DNA of 64,000 bases from Brachycybe producta (lineage: Eukaryota > Arthropoda > Diplopoda > Playtdesmida > Andrognathidae), in contig JAUPFP010000096.1 in assembly GCA_036925085.1 (NCBI GenBank), positions 383,001-447,000 on the forward strand. The letters run 5' to 3'. How positions within the stretch are numbered: position 1 is the first letter of the stretch; every line of letters begins with the position of its first letter. Below the pieces are notes generated by a model. The model was given only the letters and a program-made list of their open reading frames with translations. It searched no databases and was not told the DNA's origin. A program made the position numbers and the translations under genes. Of this stretch, positions 32,640 through 44,564 are shown in pieces.

Positions 32640-32822
32640 TAAGATTGCTCATTTTTTGTCATTCTGTTACTAAATGAACGTATATTTAAGGTACAAATTG
32701 CACTTTGAAAAATTATGAAAAATATGAAAAATAAACACATTGCCACGACTGTGTATTTTTTTCTAACGATGCTGGCGCTCTTCGTGGAGATTTTTCAAAG
32801 GATGCGATGTGTAGCCTCTTAC
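32640..32822. mobile_element. MITE family T1, partial copy c
   Basis: Only the right arm is present (TTGTCATTCTGTTACT..., CACATTGCCACGACTGTG, GTGTAGCCTCTTA). Confidence 0.75.
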
Positions 32823-34235
32823 CTCATACTATTACTAATTTCAGAAATGTTGCATTTATTTTACAAATTTGCTTCTTAACACACCTTCCTAACATTTTAT
32901 ATAATAATTGCTTTCCCCCCATTTTGCAGCTCTTTAATCAGTTAAAGCAGGATTGGATTTGGAAGGTTTGTAGTATAGTAGTTCCTTACTAACATCTTGC
33001 TTTGAGAAGTTAACAATTAAAATAAACGTGTAGCATGGATTATTTTTAAACCACACATTTTAGAAAGTAAAGTTTGGTTTTTCATAATTAATATTTCATT
33101 TTTTTTCTTATTGTGTACAGTCAAACTTGGTTATAACATCACAAAACTCCCGGTCTCTTTTAAATGACGCTATTACCGAGTTTGTCTGTGTATGGACTAG
33201 TTTTATTCATCTTGCACTATGCTAATATTAAAAGGGTAAACAAAATAATACCCGAGCAGTATTTTGTAGATTGGCTTGTTTTCTTAGGCGTTTTTCACAT
33301 TGCCTGAAATACTAACAAATGTACACATACACTACAGAGTTGGTTATTTAGCAAATCAATTAGTAATTTCTCACAATTTACTGATTTTCCATATTGCAGT
33401 ACCATATGCAATATACAGCGTGGGCCCATAAAGACGAGAAACCATTGCTCTAGAACACTGAATTAAATATTACATCTTTATTGTTTCTTAACTTATTGTC
33501 TGATATTGTTGTAGCACAGTAAGTACTATTGCCATTATGTAACTGCAGTGTGGCATGGAGAAAAAAAAATATTGCCAGCAGCATAACTATCCAACGTTGT
33601 GGTTTGCCGAATCTCTGGCTGAATTCAAATGAAAATGTGAAATAATGTTTTTAACATTATTTCACAAAAAGCTCTGAAGTACCATAGGGAATTTAGGGAA
33701 ATGGAACACTGCAATGATCTGGGTGACCATCTGCAGACAGCAACATAGGGATTTACACAATTGCAAGCTTTGTTTTCAGAGTTTTCATTATGCTATTGGC
33801 TGCAAAATATTTTCTGAGGTCCATTTTGTGGAATTTATGTTTTTGGAATATTATTTTTCAGAGTTCTTTTCATTGGTCGAGCTCTAGGAATTCCTTAAAA
33901 ATGTGTCATTTTCAGAAGCAACTCTGGAAGTGGCCACACTGCGTTAGTGTTACCATGAGCAAATGTAAAAAGACATAGGGACATGTCCCTGTTCTTATTG
34001 CCGAGGAAGGTTTGTAGAGGAAAAGGTGTGCTGATAACTTTCAGTCAAAAGGAAAGGCCTTCAAGAACCACTTTGTGATGAGTCTGATGACACATAAAAT
34101 GCAGCTTGTAATACCAGACCACTGCAGTCAATGCTATGTGTGTTCAAAATCAGCATTTTGAAATGTTTACAAGTTGTGAAATAATATATTAATGTTTTCT
34201 ATTAAATTTTGTATTACATAATATATTATTAAGTA
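32823..34235. other. Unassigned AT-rich stretch
   Basis: No exon of the UNC13-like gene recognised. Around 33960-34170 is a weak zinc-finger-like translation (Cys and His spaced like C2H2 remnants) with stop codons, too poor to call. Confidence 0.4.
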
Positions 34236-34299
34236 GTTTGGCATAAGTGGTGACAGGCGTGTGAGGTATTATGTGACAGGTGGATGCCAATAAAACTAA
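34236..34299 (+). pseudogene. RTE-like LINE fragment, left piece
   Basis: Reads CEVLCDRWMPIKL, which continues directly as TGKFYRT at 35032 when the MITE between is disregarded. The last eight bases (AAAACTAA) are the MITE's target duplication. Confidence 0.7.
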
Positions 34300-35023
34300 G
34301 GGGCGACTGAATAAGCGCCAAATTGAACAATCGCCAAACTGATAAGCGTTAAATGGAATAAACGCCAAACTGCATAACCGCCAAATTTTTGGCTTTTATT
34401 CAGTTTGGCGTTTCTTCCATTTGGCGCTTATTCAGTTTGGCGTTTGTTCCATTTGGCGCTTATTCAGTTTGGCGTTTGTTCCATTTGGCGTTTATTCAGT
34501 TTGGCGTTTATTCAGTTTGGCGGTTATTCAGGTTTTTTGTAAATTCTGATGGTCCATATTGTGAGCTTTTACAGACGTCAGACTGTGCAGATTTACAAAC
34601 AGAACATGCTAACCTAACCTAACCCAACCAATCCTAACCTAACCTTAATCAATCTTAACCTAACCTAACCAATCCTAACCTAACCTAACCTAACCAAACC
34701 TAATCAATCCTAACCTAACCTAACCAAACCTAACCTAACCTAACAATGTGTTTATCACATTTTGGCGGTTATTCAGTTTGGCGCTTGTTCAGTTTGGCGT
34801 TTGTTCCATTTGGCACTTATTCAGTTTGGCGTTTGTTCCATTTGGCTTTTATTCAGTTTGGCGTTTGTTCCATTTGGCTTTTATTCAGTTTGGCGTTTGT
34901 TCCATTTGGCGTTTATTCAGTTTGGCGTTAGTTCAGATTGGCGTTAGTTCAGATTGGCGTTTGTTCAATTTGGCGATTGTTCAATTTGGCGCTTATTCAA
35001 TTTGGCGCTTGATCAGCGCCACC
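34300..35023. mobile_element. hAT-type MITE built from a 16-bp minisatellite
   Basis: 724 bp between perfect 8-bp duplications AAAACTAA (34292-34299, 35024-35031). The ends GGGGCGACTGAATAAGCGCC and (reverse) GGTGGCGCTGATCAAGCGCC are inverted repeats. The interior is about 35 copies of a 16-bp unit (CAGTTTGGCGTTTGTT type). About five copies at the left are inverted relative to the rest. A degenerate CCTAA block interrupts it at 34605-34745. Confidence 0.88.
34605..34745. repeat. Degenerate CCTAA (TTAGG-type) repeats inside the MITE
   Basis: Runs of CCTAACCTAACC mixed with CCAATCC and CCAAACC. TTAGG is the usual arthropod telomere repeat; this is an interstitial, variant block. Confidence 0.75.
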
Positions 35024-35031
35024 AAAACTAA

Positions 35032-35500
35032 CGGGCAAGTTTTATAGGACAGTGTCTAGACCAGCTATATTGTATGGGTCGGAATGTTGGGCAGCCAAGA
35101 AGAGGCAAAAGGATAGACTGCAGTTGGCTGAAATGCGAATGCAAAGGTTTATGTGTGGAGTAACAAGAAAGGATAGGATCAGAAATGACTATCAGAGGGA
35201 GTGTAATGATAGCAAGCATAGTAGAAAAAGATGCATGAAAACAGGTTGAGGTGGTTTTCGCATGTAACTAGGAGTGAGGAGGATGAGCTGCTTAAATACC
35301 TGATGGGGTTGGACCTGGGGGTTAAAAAGTGTAGAGGAAAGTCCAAACAAGCTTGGAATGTGGTGCTAAAACGGAATATGGGGGTATGTGGGGTCTCTGG
35401 GAGTTTGGCACAAAATCGAAAGGAGTGGAGAGTAGAACCCGTAAGGCCGACCCTGCATACTGCGAAAAAGGTGCAGGAAATGTTGATGATGATTTATTAT
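35032..35500 (+). pseudogene. RTE-like LINE fragment, 3' end
   Basis: Encodes RPAILYGSECWAAKKRQKDR, RMQRFMCGVTRKDRIRN, then after a frame break near 35255 RWFSHVTRSEEDELLKY and a short C-terminus. A GATGATGATTTATT tail follows near 35483-35498. These are the usual C-terminal words of RTE/BovB-group reverse transcriptases. The catalytic palm is absent. Confidence 0.8.
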
Positions 35501-36917
35501 TTTATTATAAAAATATAAATATATTAAATTTTAATGTAAAATAATAAATTTTAGATATTTTGTATTTTATTAATAGTTGATTCTTCCAAATAGTCACTTT
35601 TAAAATTTTCATAAAAAAAAAGACTTTTAAGAATATTAAAAACCATCTCTTATTTAAAACAATTTATTCATTTTAATTAATATAAAAATAGTCAAGAACT
35701 TTAAATATATTTTTTTCTAATATTATAACAATACTAGTGGGGTAACCCGTTATAAATAACGTGGGTAACCCGTCATGTATGACGGGACATTATAGTTTAA
35801 CTATTTTATTCAATTACTGAAGGTCACTCAATGAAGGACATTTCCTTCTCGCCTCTCCCCCACCGCCCTCACATGTGTTTGCTTAAAGGTTTTGTGTCCT
35901 TGTTCGTACAGCGTTACACATCGCCAGACAGACTTGGCTTAAGTAGGGGGTAACTCGTCATAAATGACGGGCGCAAAATTCACAGGCAATTGTGCGCATG
36001 CGCGTCGTTTGTTCCTTTTTTACTCCTTTCATTTCAATTTCAGTCACCCCTTCCCACTTTTTCCCCCTCCACGTTTCTCTCCCCCTCTACACTTTCCAAC
36101 CTTTTCCCCTCCCCAATTTAATATCATAGGGTTCTTGGATGGGAAGGGTGCAACATATAGTTGACCTTGAGAAGAAAGCCGTTCATTTATTAAAATTTAT
36201 ATAGATTCCGACGTGCTTCAAGGTTTGTATAACGTTTTCTCAGACAGATAGATAGATACCCACACACATATATATATCATCACTAAAATCATTTACCCTA
36301 GAAACATTTGCCCTAAAGGAAGAAGCCTTAATGGTTTTAGGTCAAACAGTTTTAGGTGAAACGGTTCTAGGTCAAACAGTTTTTGACCAAACAGTTTCAG
36401 GACTAATGGGTTCAGGGTAAGTGTCTGTAAGACAAATGTCTATATCCCGTCTTGTCATGCAAGTGAATTCTACGGTTTGTAAAGGACATTGCAAATTCAC
36501 AATTTCTCATTACGAATTGTTCATTTGTAATAACATTGTCAATTTGCGATGTATGTCCTGATCATGGCTCCGTAGAATTCACTTGTGTTACAAGACTTGT
36601 ATTTTTGAGATAAAGGGCATTGGAGGTTTGGAAACACTCCCATGGCTCAGAAACATTAGGTACACTCCTGGAGGCTCAGTTGGGATATATTTTTCTATTT
36701 TGAGAAGACGCCGTGTGGACTGCCACACCAGCTGATCTTCATTAGTGACCCCACTCTCAATATTTTTATATATTCAATCCTTCTACAGTATATATTTTGG
36801 GTTATGTCGGCATGTTGCTGGCTCTTGTACTTCGTCAGAGTCCATTGAAATATTGAATTTAAACATTTTAAAATTGTACAATAAATTATTGCAGGAGGTA
36901 TTAGTTCATTTAAAGCC
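35501..36917. other. No gene; scattered short repeats
   Basis: GGTAACCCGTCATNNATGACGGG hairpins near 35742-35790 and 35946-35972, a CCCCTTCCC-rich stretch at 36040-36115, and ten or so 14-bp GGTYAAACRGTTTTAG-like repeats at 36290-36430. No exon recognised. Confidence 0.5.
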
Positions 36918-37338
36918 TAATACACACCTGGATTCTTTGTTGTGATAAATTGTTGCAGGGCTGTTCCGATACAAAGTTGCGGGGCAGGATTAGGAGATGG
37001 GGCAGGAAGTCGAAATCCCAAAACCACAATTTAGTTAGTGAATTTACACAGAAGGTCCTCAAGTAGTTTAACAGTATTTTAAAAGCTTATTTTTTTAATG
37101 ATTAATAACAAACGGAGCTCTTTGAGTCTTTGTTCTTGTTTCAAAAAGCGTCCACACTATGAAATGTTTTGCAACAATGTTTAACTGTTTCCCATTTTGA
37201 TGGGAGTCGATAAACTTGAATCTGAGCTGACTGCGATTCAGCCCCGAAACATTTTGACATTGTTGCGTGTCTGAATCTCAACAGACGCAATTCAGACCCG
37301 CAACATTGTATTGCAACAATGAATCCTGGTGTGTACTA
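36918..37338. mobile_element. MITE family T3, complete copy
   Basis: Ends TACACACCTGGATTCTTTGTTG and CAACAATGAATCCTGGTGTGTA are inverted repeats of 22 bp with one mismatch. The interior matches 12046-12840 in reverse. It lies just upstream of the first recognised UNC13-like exon. Confidence 0.8.
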
Positions 37339-37452
37339 CCCTTAAAAGTTAAATCATTCACAATTCACAATTTAACAATAACTGCATAATTATGTTACAC
37401 AATATTTTGAAACTAAAATTTTTCGCTTGTGTCTTGACATTATGAAAAATAG

Positions 37453-37622
37453 GTTGAAGATGACATTAAAATGACAGTGGAGACGTTATGCGCCAAATTA
37501 CGGGAGAGTGTCGACATTAGCAGTGAAGCTATGACAGAGGATCTCACTATTGGAACGTCGTTGTTTGAGTTGTATTTAACACTGCAGGAGTTCTCGAGGT
37601 TTAAGGAACAGCTACCAGTCAC
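37453..37622 (+). CDS. BAIAP3: UNC13-like gene exon 1 of those visible
   Basis: Acceptor AAAATAG before 37453 and donor GTGAGC at 37623. Encodes VEDDIKMTVETLCAKLRES, then GTSLFELYLTLQEFSRFKEQ, an amphipathic helical stretch of the MUN region. It ends in phase 2 (AC), completed by T at 37707. Confidence 0.85.
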
Positions 37623-37706
37623 GTGAGCTTCAGATAGAAGTTTGGCAGAATGTTCTTTTTATAAAGGAATTTTGATTTATATATATATATATTTTTTTAA
37701 ATAAAG

Positions 37707-37830
37707 TGATCATCTTTCGCTGGCCGTTCCCTCCTTCCATGAATGGTTTTCTGGTGCCCTTCTTCGCTGGTTGTCTATCGCTCGTTACAAATCTATGCTT
37801 AGAATACGAAAGGCCGTTGAATTAGACAAA
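37707..37830 (+). CDS. BAIAP3: UNC13-like gene exon 2
   Basis: Acceptor AAATAAAG before 37707; the first base completes the split Thr codon. Reads DHLSLAVPSFHEWFSGALLR, WLSIARYKSMLRIRKAVELD and K. The donor would be GTGATC at 37831, weaker than usual, but it is the only one giving phase 0 to fit the next exon. The frame is also open past it, so the end is less sure. Confidence 0.78.
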
Positions 37831-37901
37831 GTGATCATTTACAAGCTTGTTGCTTTATGCCTCGAAATCATTTTAGTTGTAAATTTCTTCAATTGTTTTA
37901 A

Positions 37902-38797
37902 GGTGGCATTATAGATATCTATTTAGCTTTTGTCTCATGGGCGGTGCCACCGTAAGTGGCCAAAAAACTATGCTCCAAAGACGTTTTTTTGGTAAAATTT
38001 CGACGCAAAAACGGTCAAGAATAAAAGTTTTTAGAAACAATATTATGAAAACAAAAAATTCAAATTACTGTATCAACAAAACTAGATTGACCCGTTTTTA
38101 GTTGTTTCATTGACATTTCATGAAAAAACTATTTTCACCTTTTTTCAAAAACTGTCATAAAAGGTTTATTTTTAACACGTCCATCTTGTTGTTTTGAGCT
38201 GACAACAACGAGACAAATGAGTGTTATTATATGGTGTTACTAAAACGGCAAGAAATCGCCTCACAATCGCTCAATTAAAATACAGTAAAGCGCAAAATGA
38301 AAAGGTCTTTCTATTTTTAAACAAGGTTTAAAATCGTTCGTTTTTTAACCTCATGTTAAATCCCATTGGATCAAAAACCGTCCCACAAACATTTGAAAAA
38401 CTCGTTAAACACGATTTAGAATAATAAAATAATTAGCACATTTTTTCTTGTATTGGCTTCATGATTTTTTTTTATAAATTTTGAAAAGGTCCTTCTATTT
38501 TTTAATAACGTTTAAAATCGTACATTTTTTAACTCGATGTCCCATAGGTCCAAAAAACCGTCACCCAAACATTTGTAAGAACTCCCATTAAAAACGACTT
38601 GGAACAATCACATAAAAATTAGCACGTGCATTAATCTATTGGCTTCACGGTGTTTCTTTTTAAAACATTCGCTTGAAAAATACAATTTTCCTCAAGACGT
38701 CCACAGGTGACGGGAAGAGAAATCCTATAAAACATAATAGCCACGCAGGCGCGTCATCTGGAGAGACGAAAACCAAATAAATATCCATTCAGCCACC
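37902..38797. mobile_element. MITE family T2, complete copy (TTAA target)
   Basis: 896 bp between TTAA (37898-37901, 38798-38801) with ends GGTGGC...GCCACC; the terminal ~30 bp are inverted repeats. The interior holds two tandem ~180-bp units (from about 38297 and 38483) beginning GAAAAGGTCYTTCTATTTTT. It sits in the intron right after exon 2. Confidence 0.85.
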
Positions 38798-38801
38798 TTA
38801 A

Positions 38802-39249
38802 AATTAATGTCATTTGCTACTTAAAAATTTTTTAATTTTTTTTTTTAATTTATTAACTGATTCGAATGAAACAAACAGTATGATATTTACGATTTAATGC
38901 ATTTTGTATAGCTTTAATTTTTGTAAAAAAAACTTAAGGTCTCAACACGGCAGCGTGTACATGCTGTTTAACTAGTCATCCCATTCGTCCCGGTTTACCC
39001 GAGGCAGTCCCAGTTTGCATACTTCTGTCCGGGTGTCCCAACTATGGTCCCCACATCCTGAAGCGGGGGGCCCAGGGACAGAATTTTTGGTAGGTAGGGG
39101 GCCCACCAATAATCCGAGGGGTTTTACCGCTAAGGTTAAAGGCAGCCCGCCGAGCAATCGCTTTCTGTCGCATGCCGCGTTATTGCACGTGTTGCCCATC
39201 AGCATAAATGTAGAGCTCTTGTTACGGGCCCCAGGTCTTAACTCTCTTA
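38802..39249. other. Intron, no exon seen
   Basis: AT-rich start, then a GC-rich segment (38960-39230) with GGGGGGCCCAGGG words that looks like repeat remnant. No coding signal. Confidence 0.4.
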
Positions 39250-39724
39250 GTTAGAGCGGATACCGCTGTTCACTGAGAGTATTTAATACAACCTGAGTCC
39301 TAATGGTGCCGGGGTCGTTCTCCTTGGTATTCTGTTGACTCGACGAATGCAGATTGTCAATGATACTTAATTTAAAGAACACAACCATTTAAGATGCATT
39401 AAATCAGAGAAGAGTTACAAACTGTGGCGTGCTTAGCCACCGGACCATAATATGATTTATTTCATGTTTTCGATATTAGAGAATAGACCCAGATTATATC
39501 GAAACACGGACTTTTATACCTAGGGCCTGTGTACACCTTCACAGGTGCACCCATGCCCTAGGGACCGTGCATCGACGGGTATCCATCTGCCGATACCGGA
39601 ACCAGGATATGATTACTTCTTTGGGGTCCTAGAGAGGGAGAGGAGGGGCGGAACTTTGGCACTTCAGGCGCGAGAGACCCCAACGCTATGGTAACATAGA
39701 GAACGTAATATACGGGGTGTTACA
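39250..39724 (-). mobile_element. LTR related to family B, copy B4
   Basis: On the minus strand it starts TGTAACACCCCG and has GGTATAAAAG (39511-39520 on +). It shares the CCTGTGTACACCT block with the other family B LTRs but is otherwise diverged. The lower boundary is a guess. Confidence 0.5.
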
Positions 39725-40479
39725 AGTATGAATATCGATAAATCACAAAGACGAAACAAAAAGTTGGTATGATGAGAGGATAATACAATGTGCCTAACAA
39801 AATAATTCATTTTTGTTGGATGGTCAAAACAAAAGTCAATTTTTTTTATAAAGTCACTTTTTGTCTTTTGTCCATCTCACTTAGCTGGGCGACCCGCCAC
39901 TTCGGACCCCCAGGCTAGAGCCCTGTCAGCCCCCACCTTGTGAGGGCCATGGTCCCAACAAGTTCACGATGCTAAATGTTCCAGGATTTACTTGGCTGGT
40001 CCATAGACTATCTTCCCATGTTATGTCGACGCCACATAGCCTTTATACAAGCAACCCATAACACGAGTGGTTGAATAACCACACAAAAAAAAGACTAGCT
40101 CGGATAACTGAGACTCTACTGTATATTAATTTCCTGTCAATTTAGATCTGGTCTGATGTTTGATATAGGGTCGGTATCATACACAGGCATCTATAGACAG
40201 CTTCAGAATTTGTTTGGTCTCCGCCCTTTTATGAGCGTCATCCAATTTCTAATTTGTTTGTAACTGGGTCTGATGTCCATGCCCCACCCTTTTTATTTCT
40301 AATTGGTTGAAATTTGGTTGGCCCGGATTAACACGTTTGGGGGCCTTTTTCCAAGTAGAACCTGGGGCCGGGGGCCCTTAGAAGTTAGTTCCCCAATGAA
40401 TAAGTATGAATCTTACATATACATCCACTTCAAACACTGCATTCTGGTTATTGTCATTGACATTGCTTATGCTTAAGAG
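39725..40479. other. Intron, no exon seen
   Basis: Mixed sequence; a CCGCCCTTTTATGAG segment near 40220 recurs near 49300 and 49360, so it is repeat-derived. No coding signal. Confidence 0.4.
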
Positions 40480-41240
40480 CCTAGATCCACGTCCATCTTG
40501 TTGTTTTGAGCAGACGACAACGAGACAAATGAGTGTTCTTATATGGTGTTACTAAAACTGCAAGAAATCGCCTCACAATCGCTCAATTCAAATACAGTAA
40601 AGCGCAAAATGCAATAAAAAGTATTGTTCTTCACGTGCTCGATTTATATAATTTTTGAAAAGGGCCTTCAATTTTTAAACAAGGTTCAAAGTCGTTCGTT
40701 TTTTCAACCCCATGTTAAATCCCATAGGATCAAAAACCGTCCCACAAACATTTGAAAAACTCTCGTTAAAACTCATTTGGAACAATAACAAAATAATTAG
40801 CACATACATTCATGTATTGGCTTCACGATGTTTCCTTTTTATAAATTTTGAAAAGGTCCTTCTATTTTTTAATAACGTTTAAAATCGTACGTTTTTAAAC
40901 TCCATGTTAAGTCCCATAGGACTAAAACACTGTCCAACAAAAGTTAAGAGAACTCTGATTAAAAATGATTTAGAGCAATCAGAAAAATTAGCACGTACTT
41001 ACATGTGTTTATTGCCTTCAGGATTATTCCTTTTTCTAAATTTTAAAAGGGCTTTCTATTTTTAAATAACATTTAAAATCTTACGTTTATTTAACTCCAT
41101 GTTAAGTCCCATAGGAGCAAAAAACCGTCACCCGAACATTTGATGAACTCCCGTTAAAAACAACTCAGAACAATAACAAAATAATTATTACGTGCATTAA
41201 TCTACTGGCTTCACAATGTTTTCTTTTTATAAGGTTAGCA
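40480..41240. mobile_element. MITE family T2, partial copy
   Basis: Matches 38181-38660 closely (CGTCCATCTTGTTGTTTTGAG, CAAGAAATCGCCTCACAATC). It has three ~190-bp tandem units (from about 40657, 40849 and 41041) where the complete copy has two. Terminal repeats are missing. Confidence 0.75.
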
Positions 41241-42500
41241 CGCGAAATTATTTTTCTATTAATTATTATGTGACTTCGAACCGGGAGAAAAAATGTTAAA
41301 AAACCGTTTTTAAATCAACAACGATCGCAGCGCCTACATTCGGAGAAATTTTGAACTAAACGATGTATCTAGCCTCTTAATAAGTGTTCTACTATTCTTG
41401 CCACCACAGAACGTATACGTGCTTTGCTGCTTTTTTTTTGGTTTTCTCTTGAGAGCACCACTAAGATATTTCCGCAGCATTATTCAGGCTAACGATACCA
41501 TCTGCAGATACGTAATATTTCCGGTTTGCCAAAAGCAAAGTTTGAATTAATTTATAAGCACGGGCTGTCGGACTTCACGTAATACCAGGCTACCAGCGTT
41601 CCTAGCGGTGCATACCGGGTACAATAAATCAGGCCCGGACAGGGCTTCTAAACTGCTACCAGGAAAAACCTGGTGGGGGGGGGGGGGCGCCAGCATAAAC
41701 AGTTGTAAAACATACATGTCACTGCTGTGTAGGGTGATATAGGGTATCTACCGTATCTTAAATTAGGGTCGCGATGTAGTATATGGGACCACGTTTCTGA
41801 GTGGGTGTATCAAAAAGGGTGTATTTGCCCACTGCATTTGAGGATTTGAATATTAAAATCCAAAATTTCATTGAAAATAATTGCAAATTTGTTGTTTTTA
41901 CCTGAAATTTACAATTAGGGGCGCTCATTTTAATATTTGGAAAACATTTGTTCTGCCAAAATCATTTATTACCTATTCCAAGTAATTGTCGTGCCATGAG
42001 TTGCAAAATTTAAAAAAAATCAATCGCTTGTACATGTATTTTGATGGGGGGGGGCGCACCGGGAAATTCCCCATTTCCCTGTGGCCCAGTCCGGGCTTAC
42101 AATAAATGAACAGACAGGGAATCGATTAGGGAATTTCTAGTTATGTTTAGGATAAATTTTACGGAAAAAAAAACATAAAAATTTAATAATATCACAAGTC
42201 TAAGTCTAAGTAATTTATTTGTGGGGCCGGCGGGGCCCCTAAACCTCGGGGGCCCTTATGCATGGCACAGTTGGCACATGCCTTAATATGGGCCTGGTAC
42301 CGTATGAATACCGTGTGGGCACTGTCACGATGAAAGGTCGTGTATCGATACGTTGTTTCATTTGAACTGGTTGAAAATAAATATTACAGGAATTTTTAAA
42401 TAGGGAATGACATCATAAAGTTTGTGAACCCCTCACAACTCTTAATTATTCTGTCTTTAAGGAACAAAATGGAGAAAAACTTGAATATGTTTTAGAAACT
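41241..42500. other. Intron, no exon seen
   Basis: Includes a G run (41673-41687) and GGGGCCGGCGGGGCCCC near 42223, both likely repeat-derived. No coding signal recognised. Confidence 0.4.
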
Positions 42501-42518
42501 ATAAGGGTAGTTCATTCA

Positions 42519-42955
42519 TTGAAAGTAGAGAGAGGTGGGTCGAATCCTAAATTTTCTCTAAACCGAATTCGAATCCGAATCTTAAAAGGTTCTAGAATTC
42601 CTCGAATCATGAATCTCTCGAAATCTTCATGTAAGAATCCTATATTATTCATTAAGAAGATCCAAATAAATGAAATAATATTAAACATTATATTATTAAT
42701 AATAATAAAACAAGTGTGGCACTCAGGGTTACCACAAGGTAATATTGGTGATCCGCGGTTACCACCGAAATTGCAACAATCGCCGTTTTTGTTAGTGAAC
42801 GCTTCTATTGGACGTCAATGGAGTTAAAACTATTTTTTTTAGGTTAGGATTCGAAAGATTCGAAAGACGAAAAAAGCGTAAAGATTCGAGTTTTCGAATC
42901 TCGAATATTTTTCAATATTCGCAAGATTCAAGGATTCGAATGTCCTATCCCCAAT
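42519..42955. repeat. Inverted GATTCGAA-rich repeat
   Basis: Many TCGAATC / GATTCGA words in inverted arrangement at the two ends (42535-42610 and 42845-42945), with a non-related centre. Probably a degenerate MITE. Confidence 0.5.
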
Positions 42956-43059
42956 TGAAAGGCATTTTCATAATGATATCTTTCAAAATAAGCAGTTCAT
43001 GTGAGTTTGTAAATGACCCAACTTTAAGCATTCGCCGCCAACTGTGGATTCCTCACATA

Positions 43060-43505
43060 ATTGTTTGACTCCGACTCCTGTAATTTTAAATTTGCAATTT
43101 CGACTGCGACACTCCGCTACGACTCTGACTGAGTCCGACAAACAAAAATAAAAAATTAGAACTAAATTAACATATGTATTTATTCAAACATAATTTGTAC
43201 ATTGTAATCGAATTTAATTTAAATTGAATTGGTTCTTAAAAATAGCATGGCTTCAGTTATGTCCGATTTCATCGATGCTCTCAAATCAGATTTTAGAATT
43301 CGGAGAGCAGAAAATAATCTTTCCACCTGAGTCGGTGGTAAAGCCCTAGCCGTTAGAGCGGCATTTTGCTTAATCTCGGGGTACGGCAATATTGCATTTT
43401 TAAGACTCAATTTTGATCTTCGTTCAATCATTTTTCTTTTAACTTTATACCGATTCCGACTCCTCCGAAAAGAACGACTCCACCGACTCCGTCTCCACAG
43501 CCTTA
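43060..43505. mobile_element. MITE with CTCCACAGCC end, second copy
   Basis: The interior (GGGGTACGGCAATATTGC, TTAAGACTCAATTTTGATC) matches 10888-11136. The right end CTCCACAGCC is clear; the left end is eroded. Confidence 0.7.
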
Positions 43506-44078
43506 ATTTCAACATGAAAATACCCTTAGGCAAGGCGCAAGTTGAGCCCGCAGGGCAAGCAGGGTGAAGCAGGTCGTAGTCACCACGTGATAACTGCGGC
43601 AGGAGCACAGACCTTCAGCACCTCACGACACGCAGAAACTGAGTCACTTCACCCTGAGTACGAACATTCGCTGTTGTATTCATTTCTGTGTTTCACAGAA
43701 ACTCACGGTGAGTCACCTCACCGAACTGCGTCTCAACTTGCCCCCGGCCTTAGTGATTGAACTACTCTTCTAGTTTCAAAAACACCTTCTAGCTATTTTC
43801 TAACTATAATTAAGTTGGCTCATGCAAGACAGAATAATCAAGAGTTCAAAAATCAGCTGTTGATAAACCTTTTTTCATAATTTGTGTAAATATTTTTGGA
43901 ATTGTAATTAACGCTTATGGTAACACATAATCACCTTGAGTTATAATTAAGCATGTAAAACTAACAAGAATGCAGTGTAGCATTTGCATATTTCTTGAAA
44001 CACATTGCCATTGCCAGAGATAATTAGGTTGATATTGTTACTGTATAACAAAAAAAAAATTTTGTTTATAATTTTTAG
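43506..44078. other. Intron, no exon seen
   Basis: Ends in the acceptor TTTTTAG used by the exon at 44079. No other coding signal. Confidence 0.5.
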
Positions 44079-44222
44079 GCAAATGAGGCAGCTCCTGGAG
44101 TCAAATTGACCACGTCGGCAGTTGACACAACAGCATGCTTCTATCAGATCAAAGATTTCTGGAAGCAATTGGCATGGTCAGATCTAGTGACTGCCTATGC
44201 TTTTGTCTTGAAAATATTAGAT
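44079..44222 (+). CDS. BAIAP3: UNC13-like gene exon 3
   Basis: Acceptor ATTTTTAG, donor GTTAGT at 44223, 48 codons in phase 0. Contains TTSAVDTTACFYQIKDFWKQ followed by LAWSDLVTAYAFVLKILD, one of the best conserved parts of the MUN region in BAIAP3-like proteins. Confidence 0.9.
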
Positions 44223-44293
44223 GTTAGTCTTTTTATTGATAATTTCATTTCATCTTACAATCAGTTCGTTATTGCTGTTTTTTATACTTCTAG

Positions 44294-44398
44294 GATATTT
44301 GCAACGGAGCAACATATTATGGTGAAGTTATTCACGAAAAGTTACTAGAGGTTGGTTATTTTGAAGAAGAAGAAGGTCAATTTGATGTCACTGAACAG
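44294..44398 (+). CDS. BAIAP3: UNC13-like gene exon 4
   Basis: Acceptor TTCTAG, donor GTAATT at 44399, 35 codons in phase 0. Reads DICNGATYYGEVIHEKLLEV then GYFEEEEGQFDVTEQ. The 71-bp intron before it is the second shortest in this gene. Confidence 0.9.
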
Positions 44399-44564
44399 GT
44401 AATTAAATATTAATTTCAAATAACGACAAATAGCATAATGATAAATGGGAAATTTTTCATCATTTTTAGGACAGGCATAATATAGAACAGCACTGCTAGT
44501 GTATGCAGTGGCGTAGGGGGGCTGCAAAAAACGAAATGAAAGTCAATGTATTTTCAACAATAAT

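Noticed and set aside
33960-34170. Zinc-finger-like remnant
   Set aside because: Cys/His spacing is irregular and stops break it; cannot be separated from chance.
35742-35972. Possible CRISPR-like or other organised array from repeated GGTAACCCGTCAT units
   Set aside because: Only three or four units with irregular spacing in an animal genome; ordinary dispersed repeat.
36290-36430. Array of GGTYAAACRGTTTTAG units as a regulatory cluster
   Set aside because: A similar repeat type occurs at 25830-25930; it is more simply a MITE-type short repeat.
39015-39254. Short frames on both strands in the GC-rich block
   Set aside because: Codon content follows base composition; no splice sites or family match.
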